From NCBI GenBank assembly GCA_001939145.1, contig LSRX01000326.1, positions 1-64,000 on the forward strand: a stretch of DNA of 64,000 nucleotides, given 5' to 3'. Position numbers and translations under genes: made by a program. Shown one piece after another: positions 1 to 9,779 of the stretch. This DNA is from Symbiodinium microadriaticum (Eukaryota; Sar; Dinophyceae; Suessiales; Symbiodiniaceae). Under the pieces are notes generated by a model. The model saw nothing but the letters and a program-made list of their open reading frames with translations, had not been told where the DNA came from and did no database searches. Position 1 is the first letter of the stretch; each line of letters begins with the position of its first letter.

Positions 1-170
1 TGGGGTTAGGGTTGAACCCCAACCCTAACCTGAGGTTAAGGTTGGGGTTAACCCCAACCCACAACCTCAGGTTCAGGTTGTTGGACCCCCCCCCCCTTGG
101 ACCCGGCCCCTGGGGTTACAACCTGGGTTCAACCCCAACCCCCAACCCGCCCCTGCGGGGTATGCTCTCA
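1..170. repeat. Degenerate telomere-like tract (window edge)
   Basis: The sequence alternates GGGGTTAGGGTT and AACCCCAACCCTAACC words, so both the G-rich and C-rich forms occur on the same strand. It also contains a run of C. This resembles eroded interstitial telomere repeat. It is not a clean TTTAGGG array, and the array may continue outside the window. Confidence 0.6.
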
Positions 171-184
171 AAGATCAAGTTGGA

Positions 185-372
185 TTCGAGGTGAGAATCA
201 AAGTGAGGATCAAAGTGTTGATGCAGTGAGAATGAGAGTCGAGTGAGAATTTCCCTTGTCGATCAGAAATGAACGTGAGAGTTGGAGTGCGAGAAAAGCG
301 ATCAACGTTGGCATTGACAGTGCGACAAGGTGCGAATCAAAGTGAGGCTAGAACCAGGGTGAGAACAAAGGA
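185..372. repeat. Degenerate GTGAGAATCAAAGTGAGG repeat
   Basis: Words such as GTGAGAATCAAAGTGAGG, GTGAGGATCAAAGTG, GTGAGAATGAGAGT and GCGAATCAAAGTGAGG recur across about 190 bases. They form an imperfect short-period minisatellite directly after the telomere-like tract. No gene is seen in it. Confidence 0.5.
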
Positions 373-3300
373 ACAGCATGTCAAGCAAAAATGACTCTGC
401 TGCTTTTTTCAAATTGACCAAGTTGCTTCACGGGCTGGACTGCTGCAAGGGAAGAGTGGACGGAGGAATCAAACTGTTGAGAATCAAAGCAATTGGAGTG
501 GTCAGAGTGTGGATCAGAGAGCCTGCGAGCCATTGCTTTGTGTCATACAAGCATCTAAGCTGTCGTCTTTTCAATCTGTCCAACTCTGTCTCGTCCTTCC
601 CTTCCAGGTTCTTACCCTTCAAACCTCCTTCGAAGCCTTTGTTCTCACCCCAAGCCTTCCTTCCTCTCCACCATAGAGGCTTGGAAGCCTCCTTCGCTAA
701 AGAGTCAGCAGATGCAGATCTTGACTTTGATCTGGCCAAATAACTTGCAGAAAGGCAGTTAGAGAGCTCTTCAAGCAGCTCGAGTTTTTTTTTACCAAGC
801 AGTAGAGTGTTTGGCAAGGAGCTGGCTCTGTCTGACCATTTCCAAAACAAAGAAATTCAAGTGAAATTTCGATGCAAAAAGGAAACATGTTCAAAACGGC
901 GCATTGCAAATCGGTCAATCTTTGCGAAAACGATGGCTTCCAGTACCACAGTCTCACAGTCACACAAGGGATAGAGTTTTTGCTGGCTGCAGCGAATGTG
1001 GCAGAAGCTGGAGCTGAGAGTTGAGTTTGCATTGGAGCCCAAAAAGTCGAAAATTCTCATTCTCATGTTCTAAAAGTGTCCTTTCTTTGCTCTTGTAACA
1101 TTGTGTGGGAACAGTTGGCAATCCAGTTCGAAGCTTCTGAAATGTGTTCTTGATACTCGAAGAGTTAGGGTGCACAGTTAGCTTTCATGCTGTGTCGAGT
1201 GTAAGAGCATCTCTTATCGGTTAGAGTTCAGATCCATGCTGAGGCTGTACTCTGGAGGCCCTCCCAGCACTCATCTAAGCCTAAAATAATTTGTAGTTGC
1301 TGCTCATTGGCTGGATCTGGGTGGGTTTGATTCTCATGACTGCTCGTGCTGTGTGCCTGTACTGGTCCCGGCATGGTTGACAGCGAAATGTGGCATCTTT
1401 TTGCGTGGTGCAGTGCAAAAACTGCATGTTCTTCACAGGTCCAGCTTTGCTTTGTAGCAGCATCTTGTGTGGAGAGCGCCCAGAGACGTGATTCTGGAAG
1501 CCTTGTCTCCGTCCAAGACCCTTGCCCTTGCCCCCAAAGTGAAAGCAACAGACATGCTCCGTTGCCCAAAAGATTCTCCTTTGCAAGTGTCTTGCTTTCA
1601 AAGCGATGTTCAAGATGTCTTAAAGCTTCTACGAAGGTTCCATCTTTGCATGAATAGATTTTATGTTACATTTTCGAAATCATGTGACATGTCACAATCT
1701 GCACAGCCTTTTGACTGTTGTTGTCGTTGCTGCTGGTTTGTTGGATAAATACGAGCAAATTGTTTTGCACATCTACATTTGGTCGGCGAGCAACGTCAAG
1801 CAGATCACTCTGCTTGCAGCGGTGACTGCACGGACGCCAGCGTTCAAGCTCGCATGTATGGACAGGCGAGATGTAGATCACATTGCCAGGTGATGCTTCT
1901 AGCGATAAATTGCAGCCCGCTGTTCCAACCTGTCTACGCCTGCGCAACTTGCTTCCGGCAGTCTGACACTGGCCGACGCTCTTGCATGTCCAATCCAGGA
2001 CGCTTGCTTAACTTTTATTAAGAATTTTTGTCTTCCAGGCAAACCACATCGGTTGAAGCTGTTGCGTGTGGGATGTACGTGTAGCCGTGGAGCCGATGGC
2101 TCCTTTCTTGTGCGTGGTTCGTGCCGACAAGGTCGATGTTTTGCATGGCCGTTTCACATGTTTTGGATGCATGTCTTTCTCCAGACGGGTTGCAGCTGCT
2201 GCCAACAAAATTCGAAAGGTTCAGATTTCATGAATTCCGATAGTCTGAGTTCGAACGCAATTCCCGAGTTTTTGGGACTACCAAGCTGAAGATTTCTTTG
2301 GAACTGCAGTCTGCAAGCTTCATGAAGCAGGGGAAATGCCAGATGCATCACAGCGTCAACGATGGGAAGAGATAATCTTAGAACATCGTAGATAAATAGA
2401 TTGTATCTTGGATTTCCAGTTTTTGGCTGTCAAGACCATCGGATCTTTTCGTGTTGGATATGTTCGTTTGGCTCACATCCTCGTCGCAACTTTCATGCTG
2501 AATGAGCTCGATGGCCGCATGCAGCATGGCCACATGTAGCATGCGTATAAAGCGCAGTCCGATTTCATGCGCCACGTTTGGTGCCTGGCTCCAGCAACCA
2601 CCCAAGCCGAGAATCACAAGGTCGTTCTTCCCAGGCTTCGTTCAAAAAACTTCAGCAGCAAGATTTCGGGTCGTTTTGTAACGTTGTTTCCAGTGGGGAA
2701 CGGCTTACGATGGCCCGAGAGTCTTTGATGGAAAGTGGTTAAATCCCCAGCCCGTTTCCAGCCCGCGGATTTCCCGGCTGTTGCGCAGCTCTTGAGTTTG
2801 CCAGAGGATCCTCAGACCAGCCAGTAGTGTCTGTTACCGCAGGTCCGCACCGGTGCAGAAATATCAACAGTGCCAGCAAGGCTACAGTTGGGGCACCGAC
2901 AGGGCATTGTAAGACATTCGCAGGATGTTGCAGGGTCGTGTGGAGCGGCCAATATCAACATCCCAAAGCCCATGGTGTGATGCGAAACAACTTGTCGCAT
3001 GTTTGTTTTGCTTCACTGCACATCTGTGTTCGCATGGAGCCAGCCGAGAACTGGCAGGTATGGAATTGATGTCTATGTCAGCCACTACTCACTAATCACA
3101 AATACAGGTGGAAGCGCGCACTCTATCGTCGCCGTTTTCGAAAGACGTGTTTTCCCTCGGCAGCCGTTTGGATGAATTGAAGACAGCATAGGTTGACGGA
3201 AGCGAAGAGGCGCAAGGAAGCGCCAAGGCCTGGGAATGCCTATCTGAGGATGTTGTGTAAGTTGTGTACTGATGGCATGTTGATAATGCCAAGGCTCAGC

Positions 3301-3463
3301 TTTCTTCTTACAGAGGCTTACTATTGCCATGCCAGTTTGATGTAAAGCCGACAGAGGCACGGGTTCTTGCAAACAGAATTGCAACAAAAAGGGCTTTTCA
3401 TGCTTTGCATGTGTGTGTGCAATATTGACATTCGCGTGTGCAACAACACTTGGGAGCGTGCCC
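373..3463. other. No recognisable gene upstream of EXO1
   Basis: I cannot assign a gene here. A 140-codon open frame on the minus strand (428-850) and a 121-codon frame on the plus strand (378-743) overlap each other, and neither has a recognisable domain. The remainder is short open frames with frequent stops. It may hold the 5' untranslated region of EXO1 and exons too short to recognise by eye. Confidence 0.4.
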
Positions 3464-5641
3464 ATGGGGATTCACGGCTTGCTGCCGTTCTTGAAGCCGT
3501 ACGTCAAGAAGGTCAATGTCGAAGACTTCAAGGGGAAACCAGTCGGCGTGGACGCCATGTGTTGGATGCACAAAGGAGCTTTTGCTTGCTCCCGGGAGCT
3601 CGTTGAAGGCGCTGACACCGACAAGTTCGTGCGCTTCTTCCTGCGCATGTGCGAGGTGCTGCGCTGCTCCCAGATCAAGCCCATCATCGTCTTTGACGGG
3701 GACAGATTGCCGGCCAAGGCGAAAGAGGAGGAGAATCGTGGAAAAAATCGTGAGAAGGCCCGTCTTGAAGCTCTCGAACTCTTGGACCGCCAGAGGTCTG
3801 GACATGATGTGGATGAGAAAGAGATCTCTTCCAAGTGTGAGGGTGCTATCAAGGTGACACCTTCGATGATATCCAGGCTTCAAAGTGCCTTGAAGGAGTT
3901 GTCCATTGACTTCATGATCGCACCCTACGAAGCTGATGCTCAGCTAGCTTACATGTGCAGGATGGGTTGGATCGATGTTGCTATTTCTGAAGACAGCGAC
4001 TTGCTTGCTTACGGCTGTCCTAGCATCCTATTCAAGATGGACAAGTACGGCAATGGTGACCATATCGCACTTCCTTGCCTCCAAGTGGATGCTTCTCCAC
4101 CTCCTCCCGAACAGAAGCAGCCTAACAAAGAGAACACTCCGCCAGATCAGAGGCAGGCTAAGGGCGGCAAGCAGAAAAGGCTCAAGCCTGGGCACAAGGC
4201 CAAGAAGGCACCAAAAGGAAAGAAGACTACCGACGATGGTCACGAGACGCTGCCGGTGGATGCCGTCACTGAGAATGACTCTGGTTTGGTCGGCCACGGT
4301 CCCAAGGTCAGGCGAGGAGCTAAGGCAAAGAGTGAAGCCGACAAGGTTGCCATCACCAAGGACATTCAGTCTTGCCTTGACCTTTGGTCACCAGAGCAGT
4401 TCGCCGAGTTTTGCGTTTTCTGTGGTACTGACTACAAGGAGCCAGACACACATATCAAAAAATTCGGCATCAAGACTGCCTTTCAGTTCATGAGAAGGTA
4501 TGGGAGCACTCAGGAACTCTTGAAGTGGATGATCAGCGACGAGGCGTTTCAGCAGCGCTTGCCATGTGAGGCAGAAGAGTATATTCCACGCTTTTTCTCC
4601 GTGGTGTGCGTATTTTGGCATCACCTGGTGTTCAATTTGAGAAGTGGTGAATGCACTTCGATTGCCACATCGTTTCCTTTAACTGAGTCTCGCAGGCATT
4701 GCCCCAACCTGGACCCCACATCAGTTTGTGGTCAGGCTTTCTCCAAGCAGGAGGCAGTCCGTGTTGCAAAAGGTGATCTCGACCCACGGACCAGGGCCGT
4801 CAAGAAGCTGGAGCCCTTGAGCCCAGCGGAGCGTGCTGCAATCGACAGCCTGCTCGAGTTCAAACGTAGAGAGCAGCGAGAGTACCTTCAGCAGTTTGCA
4901 GAAGAACAGGCCGAGCTCAGGCGGTCTGAAGCTGAAGCCACGGCTTTACAGGCCGCACAAGAAGAGGTACCGACAAACTCTGTTGATGATGCTCCGTCCC
5001 GGGAGGCCAGAACAGAGCAAAGGAAAGAAATCAGGTTGTTAGCAGGAGACTTCAAGAAGATCCAGCACTTTGTGGAATCCCTTTCAGATGACGTTCAAGA
5101 CACCGGCCGGTCGGCTTCTGAACCGGCCCTTGCAGAGGAAATTGAGGGTATGCCGAGGTCAAGCAACCCTTTTTCACGAAAACGTCCTGTGCAAAGCACG
5201 AACAGCAGCTTGGGCAGGGCGATTCCTGCATCAAAAGGCCTTCGCCTTCGACCTTTGTGCAGCGTGGCGCCGACAAAGGCTGTGGTGGCTGCAGCTACAC
5301 AGGATGAGGCTATCAGGTTGAAGAAGCCTGAGTACCGTCCTAGGGGCGGCGGTGGAGCCAACGCTGCTGTGGAGGCTGTGTTGGCCCAGCACGGGATGCC
5401 CAGTCTGACGACAGATGAAATCAAGGATAGGTCCAAGCTCGGTTTCTTCTTCGGCCAGGGTTCCAAGGCCACGGCACAGGCTGTGCAAAGCGACTCACCT
5501 GCGGGGAAGGTCGACAGGCTCTCTTCCTGGAAGTCTCGGCCATGGGAGACCGAGCCGGAGGTTCTTGCGAACGTCCCTCGGGTCAACGTCCTGTCCATGA
5601 GAAACCGACGAGTTATGTCCTGCTTCGCAAATGGCCGCTAG
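3464..5641 (+). CDS. EXO1: Exonuclease 1 (XPG/FEN1-family 5'-3' nuclease)
   Basis: This is a flap/5'-3' exonuclease of mismatch repair and end resection, acting in the nucleus. The start is the ATG that gives MGIHGLLPFL, the classic family N-terminus; an earlier in-frame ATG at 3413 adds 17 residues foreign to the family. The product has 725 residues. The N-nuclease region runs about 1-100 and the I-nuclease region about 130-207. Metal ligands line up with the known family: D30 (GVDAMCW), D78 (VFDGD), E156 and D158 (YEADAQLAY), D177 and D179 (EDSDLLAYG), and D323 (CGTDY) before the helix-two-turn-helix. A lysine-rich insertion of about 95 residues (208-302) separates the I-region from D323. 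The C-terminal third looks disordered and carries a PIP-like RSKLGFF at 656-662. No intron interrupts the 2.2 kb, which is unlike the neighbouring genes. FEN1 is unlikely because the EXO1-type region after the H2TH (about 360-450) is present. Confidence 0.93.
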   Translation: MGIHGLLPFLKPYVKKVNVEDFKGKPVGVDAMCWMHKGAFACSRELVEGADTDKFVRFFLRMCEVLRCSQIKPIIVFDGDRLPAKAKEEENRGKNREKARLEALELLDRQRSGHDVDEKEISSKCEGAIKVTPSMISRLQSALKELSIDFMIAPYEADAQLAYMCRMGWIDVAISEDSDLLAYGCPSILFKMDKYGNGDHIALPCLQVDASPPPPEQKQPNKENTPPDQRQAKGGKQKRLKPGHKAKKAPKGKKTTDDGHETLPVDAVTENDSGLVGHGPKVRRGAKAKSEADKVAITKDIQSCLDLWSPEQFAEFCVFCGTDYKEPDTHIKKFGIKTAFQFMRRYGSTQELLKWMISDEAFQQRLPCEAEEYIPRFFSVVCVFWHHLVFNLRSGECTSIATSFPLTESRRHCPNLDPTSVCGQAFSKQEAVRVAKGDLDPRTRAVKKLEPLSPAERAAIDSLLEFKRREQREYLQQFAEEQAELRRSEAEATALQAAQEEVPTNSVDDAPSREARTEQRKEIRLLAGDFKKIQHFVESLSDDVQDTGRSASEPALAEEIEGMPRSSNPFSRKRPVQSTNSSLGRAIPASKGLRLRPLCSVAPTKAVVAAATQDEAIRLKKPEYRPRGGGGANAAVEAVLAQHGMPSLTTDEIKDRSKLGFFFGQGSKATAQAVQSDSPAGKVDRLSSWKSRPWETEPEVLANVPRVNVLSMRNRRVMSCFANGR

Positions 5642-6620
5642 CCTAGGAGCTTACAAGCTCTGTGAAGGTGCCCGTGCGTTCTTGTACAGCCCCCCGCCTC
5701 CCACCTTCACGATCTGACTGCGACGGTCGTTTCGCACTTTCATAGTTCTTTATCCGCAAAGGATTCAGTTTGCAACAAACTGAGCTGGGGGCGACAGCAT
5801 CAAGCTGTTCGGCATGCTGGGGAAAGCATGGGGCTCGCAAAAAAGTTCCTGCAATGCTATGGGTCTTGGCATGCTTTATCGTGCATTTAGCACTTGGGTT
5901 TTAACAAGCTGCTGTGATCGCTTTTATTGCTTGCCCCGTGAAGGCAGATGACCTCATGGTGGCTTCTCTGCATCAGCTCAAAGCCAGAGCTTGTTGTGTC
6001 GCCTAAATGCCTAAATGAAAGTAAGCTCTTTTGTTTGTTGATTGACGGGTCAGTGTTCGCCAAGTACCTTTTCCAGGTGCGTGTCTTGGACTCAGACGAT
6101 GTCTCTGCGCAGTTATCCGCTTTCTTCCTTTTTCTTTTTCTTCAGGGTTGGTTGCGCTTTCAACTGACTCCATTGGTGCCTGATCCAGGCCGGCGTGCAA
6201 GGATTGGGATTGCGCTGCAGTGGTGCACTGGCTACAGGATGAAGGTTTCACAGAGGCGGCATTCATGGTGGAAGCCCTGAACATAGATCTCTCTGTGCTC
6301 CTGTGCGCTAAAGAGAGAAGGGCTTCTGCTGTTTCTTGAGACATGTGCGGAGTATCAGTGTGGGTGCAAGCAATGAGGCCAGCAGCTGAAACTGCATCTT
6401 AGGTTGCAATCTTTGGATATGGAGGGCTACAGGACTGTTCTGCTTCTTGATTGCATGTGTGTGAAGGTGTCTACCACTAGGCAAACCTGTCCATAAGATC
6501 TTTGAATTCAATCACCGGGCCTAGGCAGATGTCAAACGCAGATGAAAGACAGATGTTGGCGTGTCTACTGCAGGCCTTGCTGGCCTCCAAGCGAGGAATT
6601 AGGGTTACAGGGGTCATATT
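5642..6620. other. Intergenic or intronic stretch, nothing recognised
   Basis: This is the sequence between the EXO1 stop and the first NYN-domain exon. The open frames are short and overlap on both strands, and no domain, tRNA or repeat array is visible. Pyrimidine-rich stretches such as TTCTTCCTTTTTCTTTTTC near 6120 look like intron 3' ends, so introns or untranslated leader of the next gene are plausible. Confidence 0.35.
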
Positions 6621-7330
6621 GTGGTGGACTTCAAGACTCGGATATGGTGGTTTCAGAAATGGTCCCAATTCGGCGTGAAACATTCCAAGGATTCGCTCCC
6701 CGTTCCATTACCCGACGGTGGTGTGGCGTCATGTCCCGCGCCTTCATGTGACGGGTCAGCTTCGATCTCGGGTTCTCGCTTCGCTGGAGAAACTGTCTTG
6801 CACGTGGCTCTGGACAGCCGGAATATTGCCAAGTGTGGCTTCAGTCTGGATCTTCCGCGCCTCCCCGAACCCCAGCAGCTGGCTGGAGCCTTCGAGTTCT
6901 TCGTGTCGCATCAGCCTCTGGAAACTGTCTGGCTCTTTCTTTACCGTGATCTTGCCGAGAAGTGGAGGGCATGTCAACCTCTTGCGAAATACAGTCAGCA
7001 GTGGGTGGTCACCCCGACCGGAGAAGATGTGGATCTGTTCTTGATCAATTTCGTAGAGAAGAGAGAGCGAGAGGGCCATGCGGCCGTCATCGTCTCGAAT
7101 GACTTGTTTCGAAATCATGTGAGGCAAGGTGCGGGGTTCTCATGACATTCTTCTGAGGGTCAGGTGGCCAGTAGAGAGGCCGTTCACACTCTGCCTCAGT
7201 CCTGTGGACACGGCGGGGGGCCGTTGCATATAAGCAACCTTTTCGAAGGTCTTCTCGCATCACGGACACCTGGGTGCGCCAGCATATCCTCAAGTTTACC
7301 TTCACCCAGTCGGGCGACTTCCTGTGTCCG
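6621..7330 (+). CDS. NYN / Zc3h12a-like ribonuclease domain gene (partial exons)
   Basis: The main exon (about 6621-7130) shows the core of a PIN-like NYN ribonuclease. It has strand 1 with an acidic residue (VLHVALDSRNIAK), an aromatic stretch (WLFLYRDLAEKW), the central acidic segment TPTGEDVDLFLINF and the closing motif VIVSNDLFRNHV. In Zc3h12a/regnase relatives these positions hold the metal-binding aspartates of an endoribonuclease. A second exon near 7228-7330 reads TDTWVRQHILKFTFTQSGDF, which fits the strand that follows the domain. The true start is not visible, and the frame to the left may belong to another exon. The gene lies between EXO1 and the GT8 gene on the same strand. A bacterial YacP-type NYN protein is less likely because of the TGEDVD and VSNDxFRNH pattern. 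Confidence 0.68.
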
Positions 7331-7750
7331 TTGTACGCGTCATTGTCTCAGCGTCGGCACAGACCGTCCGCGCATGAATGTGCCTGAATGTGCTCCTTTT
7401 CTGTGTAAGCCACCTGACCCTGCAGATGCTGAGCGAAGTTGTGTGCTTGAGGCCTGCAGCAAGTAGGGAACCAATGCTGCCTAGTACACAGACAAGCGCT
7501 TCTTCATGCCACGCCGTGACTCAGCTGCATCGCAAAGATGTTTCAAAAGTAGAGGAAGCCACCGTCTGTCTTTAGCTTGATGTGAGGGGCAAGAAATTCA
7601 GTAAGCTGCAAAGGTGCGACCAAGCTCTGGGTGCATGTCGGACAACCGACGGGGTCGGGGGCAAAATGCATTTGTCCCGCAGCTGCGCAAGTCAGGATTT
7701 TTTTGGTTCAAGGGCCGACAGCGTGTGTTCACAATTCCGGAATAGATGAA
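7331..7750. other. Gap between NYN and GT8 genes
   Basis: No exon could be assigned. The open frames are short and unrelated to known domains. This could hold the last exon or 3' untranslated region of the NYN gene and the first exon of the GT8 gene. Confidence 0.3.
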
Positions 7751-9774
7751 ATGAAGGTCGAAGTGAGACGCACACGAGCTGCTCAAATGCTTTCGATGTT
7801 AAGGGTGTCTCTGCATCGCAGGTTGCAGCTCTTTGGACGCCAACTGTGGACACTGCCACAACCTCTCAGCTCATTCGGGATGCTTTGGTCCTTGGCCACT
7901 CCTTGAAGAAGTTCGGCGGCGACAGCGACCGCGTGCTTCTCGTCACAGACCAGATTTCGTGCCACGATGCGGCGAACTGCTTGGCAAGATTCTGGAAGCT
8001 TCGGGAGATTCAGCCGGTGGAGGTTGCATCCCAGCTTATCAGCGGGTGCAGACCCAGATTTGCAGGAGTCTTCAACAAGCTTCGTGTCCTGGAGCTGGAG
8101 GAGTACCGGAAGGCAGGTCGAAGCCTTCGACTGCTGTTGTGCCTGATTGTTTACATGGGGCCTGGAGCATGTAGCCATAAGTTTCGCTGGAATGGGCGAT
8201 GTGCACCTTCATCAACCATGATGATGCGTTTTGGAGGTGATTCTTCTTGACCTCGACCTTTTGATCCGCTCAAACTGCGAAGAGCTTTTCTCTTTCCAGG
8301 AAGCTGCGCAAGAGTCCTTGCATGAATTGCCGACCATCTGATGGGGTTGCCCTGACGGAGGCACCAGCTGCTTTGTTTCGCGGCAACAACACCTGGACCT
8401 TGGGCGCCCCAAGAAGAGCGAAACTTGATCTGACTCAGTGTTGTGTTTCGAGACGAACACTCTTGGAAATCATTTCATCTGCATGTCCGGCACTCAGCTT
8501 TGTCTCCCAACCTCAGGGAGTCCTTCTTTGATCACAATTCGGGCTTGCAGAAGGGTGGCATCAATGCCGGAGTTGTGATCTTAGAGCCGAGCAAGGCAAC
8601 ATTCCGCAAGATGCAGGAGCTTCGGACAGAGCTGGGCACTGGGGCAGCTGGGGTGTGGGTCCCTGGGTTTGGTGACAGGAGAAACTTCGAGAACCAGGCC
8701 GCGGCTCAGAAAGCCCAAGCACCATGCCGGAGCAGGACTTCCTTACCCTATGGTTTGCAAAGCAGTGGAGGCTCTCTCTTGTTCTCTCCTGTCTATTTAC
8801 ACATATCCTCTGCACTCGTTTAGCCAATCGAGTCATTGTGACAGGCCCTTGCCTGTGAAGTATAATTATCAGCTCCACCAGCTCGCCTTCTTACCAAGAG
8901 ACCAAGCTGCAGATGCGACGGCTTGTCAGTTTTGTGACACCCGAAACATGGGGCATGAGTGTGTAACTGTCCATTATGCGCTGCAGCACGCATGCCTTAC
9001 TGGCTTGCTGAGGAGATGGCGGAGATAACCCACGTGGACGATTAGATCCGAATGATGTGATCATTTGGCATTTCTCAGCTGAACACAAGCCCAGCCATTT
9101 CATCGATGGCAGCAACACAAGCTGGTTGGAGGACACCTGTTCCTGGCAGACCATGCAGGGCAACAGCCTCAGTTCTAAGCTTGTCTACGTCGGCAGTTCT
9201 GAGGAGTATCCCGCGATGGTGCTGCCCGTGGGTTGTGAGGGGTTTCATGAAATCGTCAAGAAAGCAGCTTCCGAATGGCAATGTGCGTGGCAGGAGTCTT
9301 GTGCCGGGTCAAGATAGTGGAATGGAGAAGCTTCAGACGTTTTAAAATGGTTGATGCACCTTTGTCGGTGAGTCTGGTGGCAGGAGGTTGTGCAGATGCT
9401 CGGCACGAGCTCGCTGTCTGCTGTATCGCCGGACTGTAAGGCCAGGGTGTCCTCGAAACTCGAGATCATTTCTCTGGAACGTGTGCTCGATCTTGCAAGA
9501 CTTGCAAGTCTCAAGTGCTGGTAGGCCGATGGTTGCACACCTGCGCCGCCGGGTGTGTCGGCAACTCGAGAAGTCGCAGCGCACAATTTGGTTGGCAGTA
9601 CCTCTCGGGAGGCACGGCACACTGAGATGTGTTGTGTTGATGGCCGCTATGCAAATCAATCAGGAACAACTTGATGAGTTGGATGCCATCCGCAAGATTC
9701 GCGCTGACCGCTACCGCTACAGCCAGCGCAAGGCGGTGGTGAACATTCCCACGCATCTTGTCGTCGACATTTAG
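7751..9774 (+). CDS. GT8-family (glycogenin-like) glycosyltransferase, multi-exon
   Basis: Several exons on one strand spell a GT8 nucleotide-sugar glycosyltransferase, a family working in Golgi or cytosol with UDP-sugars. In order: about 7822-8115 has VLGHSLKKFGGDSDRVLLVT and ends at ELEEYRK; 8237-8300 has VILLDLDLLIRSN with the catalytic DxD at 8249-8257; about 8360-8410 has APAALFRGNN; 8526-8650 has GGINAGVVILEPSKATF, a family signature; about 8722-8770 has PEQDFLTLWFAKQW; 8850-8895 has LPVKYNYQLHQLAFL; about 9050-9115 has IIWHFSAEHKPSHF, matching the HFSGxxKP substrate loop; about 9238-9310 has FHEIVKKAASEWQCAWQE. A last exon ending in a stop at 9774 (DELDAIRKIRADRYRYSQRK) probably belongs here. 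The start is uncertain: an ATG at 7751 is a candidate, but the junction to the next exon is unclear. Confidence 0.85.
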
Positions 9775-9779
9775 CGTTG

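Noticed and set aside
4028-4297. Minus-strand frame inside EXO1
   Set aside because: It lies opposite the lysine-rich insertion of a confidently assigned gene and has no domain of its own.
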